NCBI GenBank assembly: GCA_964504195.1
Contig: CAZDDI010000012.1
Span: 1-64,000, forward strand
Length of the DNA: 64,000 nt
Reading direction: 5' to 3'
Source of the DNA: CAZDDI01 sp964504195
GTDB lineage: Bacteria; Chloroflexota; Anaerolineae; B4-G1; SLSP01
This document shows positions 49,737 through 57,774 of this stretch, in pieces. The notes under the pieces are model-generated. The model saw only the letters and a program-made list of their open reading frames with translations, was not told the DNA's origin and made no database searches. Each line of letters opens with the position of its first letter. Positions within the stretch are counted from its first letter, which is position 1. Position numbers and translations under genes: made by a program.

Positions 49737-50636
49737 TTACTGCAACAACAAAATTGCGATGACTGCTACCCATAGGGCGGCCTGGAGGAACAAGTTCCCG
49801 ATCCACAGGAAATAGGCGGCGACGCGTTCGCGGGTGTAGAGGAATAGGCCGAGTACGCTGTTCAGAATCAAAAAGAGCAGGCCGATGAGGGCCAGGTAGA
49901 AGATGCGCGCGGCTTCGGTGAGCATGAGCGGAGCACCCTCGTCGGTGAAGCGTAGGGCGATTTGCGGCGGTAGGGCGGGATAACGCCAGGCCAGCACACC
50001 TACCAGTAGTAGTAGGAGCAGCCCGCCGCCGCTTAAGGCGGCCAATGCCGCGTGATCCTGCCAGATAGGCCAATCCAGAAAAGCCGGATGGCTGGATTGT
50101 TCGACCACTTCTTGGGTAGGTCCCATCGCCCGCCGCTCTTCTAGAGCCTCCCGGAAGCCGTCCAAATCGGTGGGAGAGAGGGCGTAGGCGAGCGTCTCGG
50201 TGCGGACGATGATCTGCTGTTTGGCACCGGCGACGGCGTAGAACAGGATGGGTGCGAGGCCCTCGGCCTCGCCTGTGCCGACGAAGTGGCCGGGGAAGTA
50301 CAATCCTTGTCGTAGGCGGATGTTTTGTAAATCCGCGCCGGAGAGCACCTCGCGCACGGAGGCGAGCGGGATCTGATGCCGGTTGTTGCCCCAGGTGATG
50401 GCGATGGCGTTGCGATCCATCGTGTAACTGGCGTTGAGCAAGCCCCATAGCCAGTAGGCCAGCATGAGCGCCGCCAGTAGCGCGCCAACCGCTAACACGC
50501 TCACGATAAATGTCAGTAGATTCACCGGTTGTAAGACCGCGATAACGATCAGGCCCGCCATCATCAATAGTAGCATGGCCTCTACCGCCAGTCCCACGCG
50601 CCAGCCTGTGCGAATATCCAGTTCCCAAACGGTCAT
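49737..50636 (-). CDS. Membrane protein with a bacterial PH-like domain
   Basis: 299 residues. Two N-terminal helices (VGLAVEAMLLLMMAGLIVIAV and LTFIVSVLAVGALLAALMLA) precede a PH-like domain (NAIAITWGNNRHQIPLASVREV, about residues 75-170) and two to three C-terminal helices. DUF1648 and bPH proteins share this plan and act in membrane or export accessory roles; no catalytic motif is seen. It lies directly downstream of recR (1-base gap) and upstream of the truncated antitoxin gene. Confidence 0.65.
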   Translation of the reverse strand: MTVWELDIRTGWRVGLAVEAMLLLMMAGLIVIAVLQPVNLLTFIVSVLAVGALLAALMLAYWLWGLLNASYTMDRNAIAITWGNNRHQIPLASVREVLSGADLQNIRLRQGLYFPGHFVGTGEAEGLAPILFYAVAGAKQQIIVRTETLAYALSPTDLDGFREALEERRAMGPTQEVVEQSSHPAFLDWPIWQDHAALAALSGGGLLLLLLVGVLAWRYPALPPQIALRFTDEGAPLMLTEAARIFYLALIGLLFLILNSVLGLFLYTRERVAAYFLWIGNLFLQAALWVAVIAILLLQ

Positions 50637-50637
50637 A

Positions 50638-51243
50638 TTAGAGTTCCTGGCGGGATTCCAGCGCCCGCGTTAATGTGACTTGATCGGCGTATTCGAGATC
50701 GCCGCCGGCGGGCAGCCCGCGCCCTAGCCGGGTGACGCGCACGCCTAGTCCCTTGAGGCGCGGTAGCAGATAGGCCGCTGTGTAATCGCCCTCGTTGGTG
50801 GGATTGGTCGCCAGCAATACTTCGCGTATCCCGCCCGCACGGATGCGGGCTTCGAGCTCGGCTACGCGCAAGTCTTCGGCGAAGATGCCTTCGAGTGGCG
50901 AGAGCGCCCCATGCAACACATGGTAAACGCCGTGATATTGCCCGGTGCGCTCCAGCGAGAGTAAGTCCATAGGCTCTTCGATTGCGCAGACGGTGGTGTG
51001 GTCGCGGGTCTCGTCAGCGCAAACCGGGCAGGGATCGGACTCGGTCACGTTGTAGCAGATGGAGCAGAAGCGTGTGCGCTCGACCAGAGATTGCAGACTG
51101 TCGGCTAGGCGCAGGGCCAGCTCCGATTTGCCGCGCAGCAGGTAGAACGCCAGCCGCGAGGCGGTTTTCGGGCCGACCCCAGGCAGCTCGGAGAAGGTTT
51201 CCACCAGCCGGGTTACGGCAGGAGGGATGGCTGCTTCAGCCAT
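50638..51243 (-). CDS. recR: Recombination protein RecR
   Basis: 201 residues. RecR, with RecO and RecF, loads RecA at gaps. The helix-hairpin-helix (LPGVGPKTASRLAFYLL) opens the protein; the four-cysteine zinc finger (CSICYNVTESDPCPVC) follows, then the Toprim domain (VCAIEEPMDLLSLERT). The order dnaX-ybaB-recR is conserved in most bacteria and is found here. The stop of the ybaB gene is 3 bases upstream. Confidence 0.96.
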   Translation of the reverse strand: MAEAAIPPAVTRLVETFSELPGVGPKTASRLAFYLLRGKSELALRLADSLQSLVERTRFCSICYNVTESDPCPVCADETRDHTTVCAIEEPMDLLSLERTGQYHGVYHVLHGALSPLEGIFAEDLRVAELEARIRAGGIREVLLATNPTNEGDYTAAYLLPRLKGLGVRVTRLGRGLPAGGDLEYADQVTLTRALESRQEL

Positions 51244-51246
51244 AGA

Positions 51247-51597
51247 TTAGAACAGGCCGGGGAGGCTCAAGCCGCCGGTCAGCCCAGCCATTTGGTCAGC
51301 CATGAGCGCCTGGGCTTTTTGGATCCCCTCATTGACAGCGGCCACGAGCAGGTCTTGCAGCATATCCAGGTCTTCCGGGTCTACCACTTCAGGCTTGAGC
51401 GTGATGCTCTGCACTTCCAGCCCGCCGCTGATGGCGATTTCCACCATGCCGCCGCCGGCGGTGGCCGTGACCACTTGCTGGGCAGTCTCCTCTTGCATCC
51501 GTTCCATTTCCGCCTGCATCTTTTGCACCTGGCGCATCAAGTCGTTGGGATTCATCCGTCCACCACCGCCACCGCCCATCATACGATTTTTAGCCAT
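51247..51597 (-). CDS. YbaB/EbfC nucleoid-associated protein
   Basis: 116 residues. YbaB/EbfC proteins bind DNA as dimers. The Gly-rich start (MAKNRMMGGGGGGRMNPNDL) is followed by MRQVQKMQAEMERMQEETA, then TATAGGGMVEIAISGGLEV and PEVVDPEDLDMLQDLLVAAV, all standard. It lies between dnaX and recR, its usual context. The Met-Gly-rich start is somewhat longer than in E. coli. Confidence 0.95.
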   Translation of the reverse strand: MAKNRMMGGGGGGRMNPNDLMRQVQKMQAEMERMQEETAQQVVTATAGGGMVEIAISGGLEVQSITLKPEVVDPEDLDMLQDLLVAAVNEGIQKAQALMADQMAGLTGGLSLPGLF

Positions 51598-51611
51598 GAT
51601 CTGTTCTCCTC

Positions 51612-51665
51612 ATTAAAATAGCAAATCTCAAACTACAAGTTACAAGCTACAAGCAACAAGTTTCT
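51612..51665. repeat. AAATC and CAAGTTACAAGCTACAAG spacer repeat
   Basis: The spacer between dnaX and ybaB has AAAATAGCAAATCTC and then tandem CAAGTTACAAGCTACAAGCAACAAG words before the TTTCTTCACGTTTCC word. Confidence 0.55.
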
Positions 51666-53306
51666 TCACGTTTCCATATCCGCCACGGCCCCCAGTTCCT
51701 CCACTGCGCGGCGCACCAGTTCATCCTCTAGCACGTCGGGCGGTTCTTCGGGGGGCGGGGGCGGTGACGCTTGGCGTGGCGCGGCTGGGGCGGGTGCAGA
51801 AGCCGCTGCCTGCCATTCCTTCTCCAGCACACAGCGCACGCGCACAGGATGGGTGAAGACTGTGGCCAGGGCATCTTCCACGGCCCGTCGTCCGTTATCT
51901 TCATCAATTTTGTTCCGGTGGAAGGCGTGTTTGAACCCCAGCACCAAGCGGCCTTCGGCGTCGGTCGCTAGCGGCGTCGCGTCACGCAACAGTGCCGAAA
52001 GGGACAGATTGACCGGGCGCACCAGATCAATCACCTCACGCCACCGTGGGGCCACATCAGCGAGTTGTAGCGCTGCACCGGATTTTGGGGCGGAGGTCGC
52101 AGCCGGGGACGGGGCTGCCGGACGCTGCGGCGCAGGTGTGGCAGCAGTTGGCGGCGTGGGCGCTCGTGTGGGCGGTGGTGCTACTGGCGCGACGGCTGGT
52201 GCAGCGGGCGCGTTCGCCGTTGCTGGTAGCGCCCGTTCCAGCGAGGCTTCCACGAAGGCCAGCTCCAGCGGTAGCTGCGGTTGCCAGCCACTGCCACGCT
52301 CCCCGGCCACCGCGCTGAACAGGCGCACCGCCTCGGTCAGCCGTTCCGGCGCAGCCTGACGGGCCAGCTCTTGCAGGCGCGGGCGCTCCTCGGCGGTTGG
52401 ATCGGGCCAGGTATCGCCCGCCCCCAGGCGCATCAGCAGCAGGCCGCGCAGAAAATCGGCCAGCTGGCGAGCCAATTGGCGCGGATCCGCGCCCCCATCG
52501 GTCGCCCGGTTGAGGATGCGCAGCCCCGCGTTGACATCGCGCGCAATCCATGCCTGAATCAGCTCCAGAATCACATCGCGACGCTCCGCCCCCAACATCA
52601 ACCGCACATAATCGGCGGTCACATCGCCTCCGGCGGACATTTGATCCAGCAGACTGATGGCATCGCGCATCCCGCCGCCCGCCGCGCGCGCAATCAGCTC
52701 CAGTGCCTCCGGCTCAGCGGTAATCTGCTCCTGCGCGACGATCTTTTGCAACTGTTCCAGCATCGCCTCCAGCGGAATCCGCCGGAACTCGAACCGCTGG
52801 CAGCGCGAGAGCACGGTGGGTAGAATTTTGTGCGCCTCGGTAGTCGCCAGAATGAAGATGACGTGCTCCGGCGGCTCTTCCAGAGTCTTGAGCAGCGCGT
52901 TGAAGGCGGAGGTGGAGAGCATGTGGACTTCATCCACCACATAGACCTTATAGCGGCTCTGTGTGGGGCGGAAGCCCACCTTTTCGAGCAGCTCGCGGAC
53001 GTTGTCCACACCCGTGTTCGAGGCCGCGTCAATCTCGATCAAATCCATCAGCCGCCCCGCGTTCACCGCCGCGCAGATTTCGCACGTATTGCACGGGCGC
53101 TCGGCGACGGGCGCCAGGCAGTTGACGGCCTTCGCGACCAGCCGCGCGCTGGTGGTCTTGCCGGTGCCGCGTGGCCCAGCGAATAGATAGGCGTGGTGGA
53201 TGTGTTCCAGACGCAGCGCGTTGCGTAGCGTTTGGACAATATGTTCTTGTCCCACCACTTCATCGAAGGATTGTGGTCGCCATTTGCGGTATAATGCTTG
53301 TGCCAT
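51666..53306 (-). CDS. dnaX: DNA polymerase III subunits gamma/tau
   Basis: 546 residues, the clamp-loader ATPase. Walker A is GPRGTGKTTSARLVAK at about 44-59; a zinc-binding cysteine cluster follows (NCLAPVAERPCNTCEIC); Walker B/sensor regions read VYVVDEVHML and ILATTEAHKILPTVLSRCQRF. A Pro/Ala-rich linker around residues 365-410 separates the AAA+ part from the tau-like C-terminal domain. The gene heads the dnaX-ybaB-recR group. Confidence 0.96.
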   Translation of the reverse strand: MAQALYRKWRPQSFDEVVGQEHIVQTLRNALRLEHIHHAYLFAGPRGTGKTTSARLVAKAVNCLAPVAERPCNTCEICAAVNAGRLMDLIEIDAASNTGVDNVRELLEKVGFRPTQSRYKVYVVDEVHMLSTSAFNALLKTLEEPPEHVIFILATTEAHKILPTVLSRCQRFEFRRIPLEAMLEQLQKIVAQEQITAEPEALELIARAAGGGMRDAISLLDQMSAGGDVTADYVRLMLGAERRDVILELIQAWIARDVNAGLRILNRATDGGADPRQLARQLADFLRGLLLMRLGAGDTWPDPTAEERPRLQELARQAAPERLTEAVRLFSAVAGERGSGWQPQLPLELAFVEASLERALPATANAPAAPAVAPVAPPPTRAPTPPTAATPAPQRPAAPSPAATSAPKSGAALQLADVAPRWREVIDLVRPVNLSLSALLRDATPLATDAEGRLVLGFKHAFHRNKIDEDNGRRAVEDALATVFTHPVRVRCVLEKEWQAAASAPAPAAPRQASPPPPPEEPPDVLEDELVRRAVEELGAVADMET

Positions 53307-53458
53307 AAGCGCCTCCCAGCGTTGCTTAGTCTATCACGGATAGCAAAGGAAGCAAGTGTACTTTGGCTTGCTTCTTGTGGGGTCTATGCTAAAGTTAGAC
53401 TGGGATGTGGCACATGATTGCCCTGAGCGGTATTACTGACACTTTGAAGGAGGTATAG
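53307..53458. promoter_or_regulatory. Divergent promoter region with a GAAGCAAG hairpin
   Basis: Between dnaX (minus) and the DUF1232 gene (plus). A hairpin GAAGCAAG/CTTGCTTC (53349-53374) overlaps possible -35 boxes for both directions: TTGCTT at 53368 with TAAAGT 16 bases on for the plus strand, and TTGCTT with TAGACT on the minus strand. The matches are modest. Confidence 0.3.
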
Positions 53459-53830
53459 ATGAACGAGTTGCTCCCCTTGAGAAAAAATGACGCAGTTTCA
53501 ACTGAGACAGAACAACAACGGTTACGGATGTTGACTACCCCGTTATCTTTGCGTGGCTGGCCCGTGTGGATGGTTTATCTGTTGGCGCTTCTGGGGCTTA
53601 TTTACATCTTGAACCCTACGGCTGGCTGGGATTTTATCCCGGATTTCATTCCGGGCATCGGCAATCTGGATGAAGGGGTTGCCGTGATGATGCTATGGTA
53701 TGGATTGGTTGAGTTTTTCGAGGGGCGGCACTATCGGCCGGCGACGCAAGAAGAAGCTGTAGAGGCGGAGTGGGAAGAACTTGCCCCCGAAACCGCAGAG
53801 ACTCCAGAACCTTCGGAAATGACTGAGTAA
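53459..53830 (+). CDS. DUF1232 (YkvA-like) small membrane protein
   Basis: 123 residues. After a hydrophobic helix (VWMVYLLALLGLIYILNP) comes the DUF1232 core: YILNPTAGWDFIPDFIPGIG, then NLDEGVAVMMLWYGLVEFF, and an acidic tail. AAGGAGG precedes the ATG. The DUF1232 function is unknown. It opens a short plus-strand unit of three small genes. Confidence 0.75.
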   Translation: MNELLPLRKNDAVSTETEQQRLRMLTTPLSLRGWPVWMVYLLALLGLIYILNPTAGWDFIPDFIPGIGNLDEGVAVMMLWYGLVEFFEGRHYRPATQEEAVEAEWEELAPETAETPEPSEMTE

Positions 53831-53848
53831 CCGTAGAGGAGGTCCACG

Positions 53849-54154
53849 ATGAGCTTGCAGGCGACATTGCGTGAACAGATTCTGATGAAGTTGGTTGCGG
53901 TGATTGATCCGGAAACGGGCGTGGATGTGTTGCGGATGCAGCTGGTACAGGACTTGGAGGTGGATGAGGCCATCGGAAAAGCAACCTATACCTTCCGGCC
54001 TTCTTCGATGTTGTGTCCACTGGCGACAAGCCTGGCGCTGGACATCAAGAAGGCGGTGGCTGCAGTGCCGGGGATTGTGGAACAGGAGATTGCGGTGACG
54101 AATTATGTGCGTGCCGAGGAACTCACGCAGCTGATTAATCAGCAGGCTGTGTAA
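53849..54154 (+). CDS. MIP18/DUF59-like iron-sulfur assembly protein
   Basis: 101 residues of the DUF59 (SufT/PaaD-like) family. The family pattern is visible: LVAVIDPETGVDVLRMQLV, TYTFRPSSMLCPLATSLALD with the conserved cysteine, and VPGIVEQEIAVTNY. Members help mature Fe-S proteins. AGGAGG precedes the ATG. It may be in an operon with the DUF1232 gene and the FmdB-type gene. Confidence 0.8.
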   Translation: MSLQATLREQILMKLVAVIDPETGVDVLRMQLVQDLEVDEAIGKATYTFRPSSMLCPLATSLALDIKKAVAAVPGIVEQEIAVTNYVRAEELTQLINQQAV

Positions 54155-54180
54155 ACGTATGTTTTCTTGAGGTGCTGGTT

Positions 54181-54414
54181 ATGCCGATTTATGAATACAC
54201 TTGTCAGGATTGCCAGAATCATTTTCAGGCGCGGCGTGCGATGCGTGATGCTGATGCGCCGCTTGCCTGTCCCCAGTGCGGTGCGAAGCGCGCCAAACGG
54301 GGGCTATCGCTCTTTGCTGCGCATAGCAGTAGCGGGAAGGCTCTCGCTGGGGGTGGGGCCTCATGCGGCTCGTGCAGCAGTTCCAGTTGTGGCTCTTGTG
54401 GGCATAAACATTGA
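54181..54414 (+). CDS. FmdB-family zinc-ribbon protein
   Basis: 77 residues. The opening MPIYEYTCQDCQNHFQ is the FmdB zinc ribbon, followed by CPQCGAKRAKRG; the tail is Gly/Ser/Cys-rich, ending in CGSCGHKH. The start at 54181 is chosen because GAGGTG is properly spaced and the family begins MPIYEY. Function unknown (regulatory or metal-binding). Confidence 0.88.
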   Translation: MPIYEYTCQDCQNHFQARRAMRDADAPLACPQCGAKRAKRGLSLFAAHSSSGKALAGGGASCGSCSSSSCGSCGHKH

Positions 54415-54544
54415 GTAGATACCCAGGTTGTTAGCAGTTCGCCAGAGTCTTTATAGGACACGGATTGGTATGGATTTTACGGATAAGAATTGTAAGAAAT
54501 CCGTGTTCTAAATTTTAAATCTGTCCAGGTGACGCTCGAGTTAG

Positions 54545-54585
54545 ACAATAAACAACCCTCCCGCGAGCAAGCGCGGGAGGGTTGT
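54545..54585 (-). terminator. Intrinsic terminator of the oxidoreductase operon
   Basis: 14-bp stem ACAACCCTCCCGCG and its complement, with a six-base loop; on the minus strand it is followed by TTTATTG. It lies 190 bases after the last gene of the 2-oxoacid oxidoreductase unit, so the transcript has a repeat-rich 3' tail. Confidence 0.7.
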
Positions 54586-54611
54586 GTGCCTGAGAACCTG
54601 TCCGAAAATTC

Positions 54612-54722
54612 CGCCGATGGTCGAACTGTCGAAACCGGTGGCTGAGGCCTTCGGCAAGCTCAGTCACCGGAGCAGCCCGGTGGCTGAGCCTGTCGCAGCC
54701 GGTGGCTGAGCCTGTCGCAGCC
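54612..54722. repeat. GGTGGCTGAGCCTGTCGCAGCC dispersed repeat
   Basis: Direct and partly inverted copies of GGTGGCTGAGCCTGTCG, plus CTTCGGCAAGCTCAGTCACCGG. The words match those of the coding array at 46668-47012 (GGTGGGTGAGCCTGTCGAACC, CTTCGGCAGGCTCAGG). Confidence 0.7.
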
Positions 54723-54772
54723 CAACCACCGCGTGAAACGTGAACTTAGTTTCACGTTTCATGTAGCATGTT

Positions 54773-55321
54773 TTACCGTTCCGGGAACGCCAGTTCTGCC
54801 CCCTTGCGCAGCGCGAGCTTGTTAGGCTCTAGCCACTGCCGTTGGCGATCCGAAAGGTGCTTCTCCAGCTCGGTCTCCAGTGAGGCGATCTTCACAATGC
54901 CCGTCGCCGCGACGAGCATCCCCAGCGCGACGAGATTCGCCATCCGCACGTTGCCCAGCTCGGTAGCGATGTCACTCGCCTTGAGTTGCAGCACACGAAT
55001 GTCGGAGCGCACGAACTGCTTCGGCGCGAGCGAGGCATTGACCACCAGCAGACCGCCCGGCTTTACCAGCGGGCCGTACTTCTCCAGCGAGGGCAGATTG
55101 AGCGCGATGGCCGCTGTCGGATTGCGCACAACCGGCGCGCCGATCTCTTCCTCGGAAACGATCACGGTACAGTTGGCTGTGCCGCCGCGCATCTCTGGTC
55201 CGTAAGACGGGATCCAGGTCACATACAAATTCTCCGCCAGCCCGGCGTAAGCCAGCAGCTGTCCCGCAAAGAGCGCGCCTTGACCGCCAAACCCTGAGAT
55301 GATGATGTCTTGGTGTCGCAT
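54773..55321 (-). CDS. 2-oxoacid:acceptor oxidoreductase, gamma subunit
   Basis: 182 residues of the POR gamma domain: the opening ISGFGGQGALFAGQLLAYAG is the family signature, and TWIPSYGPEMRGGTANCTVI the second conserved segment. It is the fourth gene of the ferredoxin-alpha-beta-gamma set; together these convert 2-oxoacids plus CoA to acyl-CoA, CO2 and reduced ferredoxin. It lies 9 bases downstream of the beta gene. The complex is probably cytoplasmic. Confidence 0.92.
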   Translation of the reverse strand: MRHQDIIISGFGGQGALFAGQLLAYAGLAENLYVTWIPSYGPEMRGGTANCTVIVSEEEIGAPVVRNPTAAIALNLPSLEKYGPLVKPGGLLVVNASLAPKQFVRSDIRVLQLKASDIATELGNVRMANLVALGMLVAATGIVKIASLETELEKHLSDRQRQWLEPNKLALRKGAELAFPER

Positions 55322-55330
55322 CGCCGCCTC

Positions 55331-56119
55331 CTATACCTTGAGCGCCGCTACTGCGTCGCTAACTTTAGTATTACCCAACGGGAACTCCGGGATCATGTTC
55401 TCTTTGGCCCACTGCATCGCGTCCCAGGGGTCCACATGCCAGTTGGTCGGGCAGGTGGAGAGCACCTCTACGATGCTGAACCCCAGCCCTTGTTGCTGCG
55501 CCATGAACGCCCGCTTGATGGCTTTCTTCGTCTTGTTGATGCCGGGCAGGTCGAGCGCGGATTGGCGCGTGGCATAGGCTACCGCCGGGATCGCGGCCAT
55601 GATCTCGCTGATATGCACCGGCACACCGGCGATACGCGGATCGCGCCCGAACGGGCTGGATGTGGTCTTCTGGCCCTCCAGCGTGGTGGGGGCCATCTGC
55701 CCGCCTGTCATGCCGTAGATGGCGTTGTTGACGAAGATGGTGGTGATGAGCTCGCCGCGATGCGCCGCGTGGATGATCTCGTTCGTGCCGATGGCCGCCA
55801 GATCGCCGTCGCCCTGATAGGTGAACACGATCTTGTCGGGGTTGACGCGCTTGATGCCGGTCGCCATCGCGGGCGCGCGCCCGTGCGGCGCTTCGGCAAA
55901 GTCCATCTTGAAGTAGTAGTAGGCCAGCACCGAACAGCCCACCGGCGCCACGCCGATGGTCTGCTCGCGCACGCCCAGCTCATCCAGCACTTCCGCTACC
56001 AGCCGGTGGATGACGCCGTGCGTACAGCCGGGGCAGTAGTGCGTGCTTTTCTTCGTCATTGAGTCTGGATACTGATAGATCAGTTCCATGTTTTCGGGGA
56101 TTTGCGCTACATCGCTCAT
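55331..56119 (-). CDS. 2-oxoacid:ferredoxin oxidoreductase, beta (TPP-binding) subunit
   Basis: 262 residues. The TPP and metal site is visible (YQGDGDLAAIGTNEI, then NNAIYGMTGGQMAPTT), along with an N-terminal STHYCPGCTHGVIHRLVAEV that carries a conserved cysteine pair, and a GVAPVGCSVL segment. It overlaps the alpha gene by 4 bases. TPP activates the 2-oxoacid. A VorB-type alpha subunit suggests branched-chain 2-oxoacids such as 2-oxoisovalerate. Confidence 0.93.
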   Translation of the reverse strand: MSDVAQIPENMELIYQYPDSMTKKSTHYCPGCTHGVIHRLVAEVLDELGVREQTIGVAPVGCSVLAYYYFKMDFAEAPHGRAPAMATGIKRVNPDKIVFTYQGDGDLAAIGTNEIIHAAHRGELITTIFVNNAIYGMTGGQMAPTTLEGQKTTSSPFGRDPRIAGVPVHISEIMAAIPAVAYATRQSALDLPGINKTKKAIKRAFMAQQQGLGFSIVEVLSTCPTNWHVDPWDAMQWAKENMIPEFPLGNTKVSDAVAALKV

Positions 56120-57177
56120 TTCCCAGTACCCCCTTCCATATCCTTAACTGCGGCCAGAATCTCATCCACCATCGGGACAATGCCGCCCATCCGCCCATAG
56201 AACTTGACGGGCGTTTTGCCCAGAACGGCCAATTGCACATCCTCCAACATCTGCCCGGCGCTCATCTCGGAGACGAGGACGCCGCGCACCTGCCCGGCCA
56301 GCTCCGCAATGCGCGCCGAGGGGAACGGCCAGAGCGTCTGCGGGCGCAACAAGCCCACTTTGAGGCCCTGCTTGCGCGCCTCGCGCACCACCGAGAGGCA
56401 AATCCGCCCGACGGTGCCGTAAGCCACCAGCAGCAGCTCGGCATCTTCGGTTTGATATTCCTTCCAGCGCACTTCATTTTTCTGGATTTCCGCCAGCTTC
56501 GCCTGGAAGCGCAGGTTGGTCTTCTCCAACCCTTCCGGCGAGAGATCAAGCGAGGTGATGATGTGCTGCTCGCGGCCCACCGCGCCGGTCAGCGCCCAGT
56601 CCGGGCGCGGACGGGGGAACGGCTGCATGGGGGGCAGCTCGGCGGATTCCATGATCTGCCCCAGGCTGCCATCCCCGGCGATGAGAACGAGCGTGCGGTA
56701 CTTCTCGGCCAGGTCGAAGGCCAGCCCCATCATGTCAATGATCTCCTGCACGTTGGCGGGAGCCAACACGATGGGGTGGAAATCGCCATGCCCGGCGCTC
56801 TTCGTCATGATAAAGTAATCGCTCTGCGAGGGCTGGATGTTGCCCAGGCCCGGCCCGCCGCGCTGCATGTTGACCACTACAGCGGGCACATCCGAGCCGG
56901 CGATGTAGGAGAGGCCCTCGGCCATGAGGCTGAACCCCGGCCCAGAGGTCGAGGTCATCGTGCGGACGCCGCAGCAGGCCGCGCCGTAGACCATGTTGAT
57001 CGCGCCCAGCTCGCTCTCGGCCTGGATGAAGACGCGGTTCTCCTCCACCATGCGCTTGGCGAGGTGCTCCAGCGCCTCGCTCTGCGGGGTGATGGGATAG
57101 CCGAAGTAGGCTTCCAGACCGTAGCGCAGCGCGGCTTCAGCGAAGGCTTCGTTACCCTTGAGTAATTCGCGTGCCAT
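56116..57177 (-). CDS. 2-oxoacid:ferredoxin oxidoreductase, alpha subunit (VorB-like)
   Basis: 353 residues with the POR N-terminal pyrimidine-binding domain (EAALRYGLEAYFGYPITPQS; ESELGAINMVYGAACCGVRT; TSTSGPGFSLMAEGLSYIAG) and the domain II region near the C-terminus. The opening GNEAFAEAALRYG and overall length fit VorB/KorA-like chains. It follows the ferredoxin-like subunit gene by 9 bases. Substrate is inferred from family only; 2-oxoglutarate is an alternative. Confidence 0.92.
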   Translation of the reverse strand: MARELLKGNEAFAEAALRYGLEAYFGYPITPQSEALEHLAKRMVEENRVFIQAESELGAINMVYGAACCGVRTMTSTSGPGFSLMAEGLSYIAGSDVPAVVVNMQRGGPGLGNIQPSQSDYFIMTKSAGHGDFHPIVLAPANVQEIIDMMGLAFDLAEKYRTLVLIAGDGSLGQIMESAELPPMQPFPRPRPDWALTGAVGREQHIITSLDLSPEGLEKTNLRFQAKLAEIQKNEVRWKEYQTEDAELLLVAYGTVGRICLSVVREARKQGLKVGLLRPQTLWPFPSARIAELAGQVRGVLVSEMSAGQMLEDVQLAVLGKTPVKFYGRMGGIVPMVDEILAAVKDMEGGTGK

Positions 57178-57186
57178 AGCGCCCTC

Positions 57187-57429
57187 CTATGCCGGCGCCG
57201 CCGCGCGGACGCGGCGTTCGCGGTAGACGGTGAAAATCACATCGGGGCAGATTGTCGCGCACGACGCGCACCCGATACACTTATCCATGTCCGTTACCAT
57301 CACCGGGTGATACCCCTTGGCGTTGAACGCCTCAGGGGAAAGCACCAGGATTTTGGAAGGGCAAACATGGGTACACAGACCGCAGCCCTTACAGCGGTCA
57401 ACATCAATGACCACCATTCCTTTAGCCAT
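57187..57429 (-). CDS. 4Fe-4S ferredoxin-like (delta) subunit of the 2-oxoacid oxidoreductase
   Basis: 80 residues with two classical 4Fe-4S motifs, CKGCGLCTHVCP and CIGCASCATICP, typical of the delta subunit of POR/VOR complexes. The start 57429 has AGGAG upstream; the longer frame before it lies in repeat-rich DNA and has no family similarity. The tail ERRVRAAAPA is short and basic. First gene of the four-gene unit. Confidence 0.92.
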   Translation of the reverse strand: MAKGMVVIDVDRCKGCGLCTHVCPSKILVLSPEAFNAKGYHPVMVTDMDKCIGCASCATICPDVIFTVYRERRVRAAAPA

Positions 57430-57585
57430 ACACAAAGCTCCTTTCAAAATGTGATTGAGCGAAAAGACGAGAAAGCGAAGGGAGATGAAGGTTGCGCCGT
57501 TCGCAGTAGCACAGGATTTATCCTGTATCTCCGCTATGGCCGGTCTCTGACCGTGCCCGCGCATGTGCTTGATTTCAACTTGCTC

Positions 57586-57609
57586 GGCGTGGATTGCCAA
57601 ATCCACGCC
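57586..57609. repeat. GGCGTGGAT/ATCCACGCC hairpin in the oxidoreductase leader
   Basis: 9-bp perfect stem with a six-base loop. A similar TGCTCGGCGTGGATT hairpin occurs at 58678-58708, so it belongs to a repeated structure type. Confidence 0.4.
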
Positions 57610-57688
57610 TTTGGCCTACCAAGTATCTGGTAAACCGCTAGATTTGGCAATCCAGCGGGAGCAAGTGGCAGGATTATTTTCTTGGAAT

Positions 57689-57773
57689 CCCCTTACGCAT
57701 TACGTTTTACGCAGTACGAGCACTATGCGGGTCAGGCTTTCATTTGCGCATGACCTGCCATGCGCGGATGCGG
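57689..57773. repeat. Dispersed repeat (TACGCATTACGTTTTACGCAGTACG type), copy 2
   Basis: Closely resembles 24283-24362 over its whole length; it ends a few bases before the stop of the minus-strand acetyltransferase gene at 57775, as copy 1 ends before the S-component stop at 24374. Confidence 0.65.
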
Positions 57774-57774
57774 A

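Larger units (their letters stand above)
54415..54772. other. Gene-free region with inverted repeats and a terminator
   Basis: 358 bases without a gene. It contains an ACACGGATT ... AATCCGTGT inverted pair (54459-54505) like that at 32031-32086, the terminator at 54551-54585, a GTGGCTGAGCCTGTCGCAGCC repeat (54612-54722) and a GTGAAACGTGAA/TTTCACGTTTCA pair (54731-54763). Confidence 0.5.
57430..57774. other. Gene-free region upstream of the oxidoreductase operon
   Basis: 345 bases with no convincing gene. It holds a hairpin GGCGTGGAT/ATCCACGCC (57586-57609), a direct or inverted GATTTGGCAATCCAGCGG copy, and the dispersed repeat at 57689-57773. The promoter of the oxidoreductase operon must lie here, but no clear -35/-10 pair was found. 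Confidence 0.45.

Noticed and set aside
49714..50628. A 304-residue open frame overlapping the PH-like membrane protein
   Set aside because: It is rich in Arg, Gly and Thr without membrane character, while the other frame has clean membrane helices and a start at the recR junction.
53307..53458. A small SRP RNA (ffs) near dnaX
   Set aside because: The conserved SRP tetraloop region (GGTCAGG...GGAAGCAG) is not present; the hairpin there is short and unrelated.
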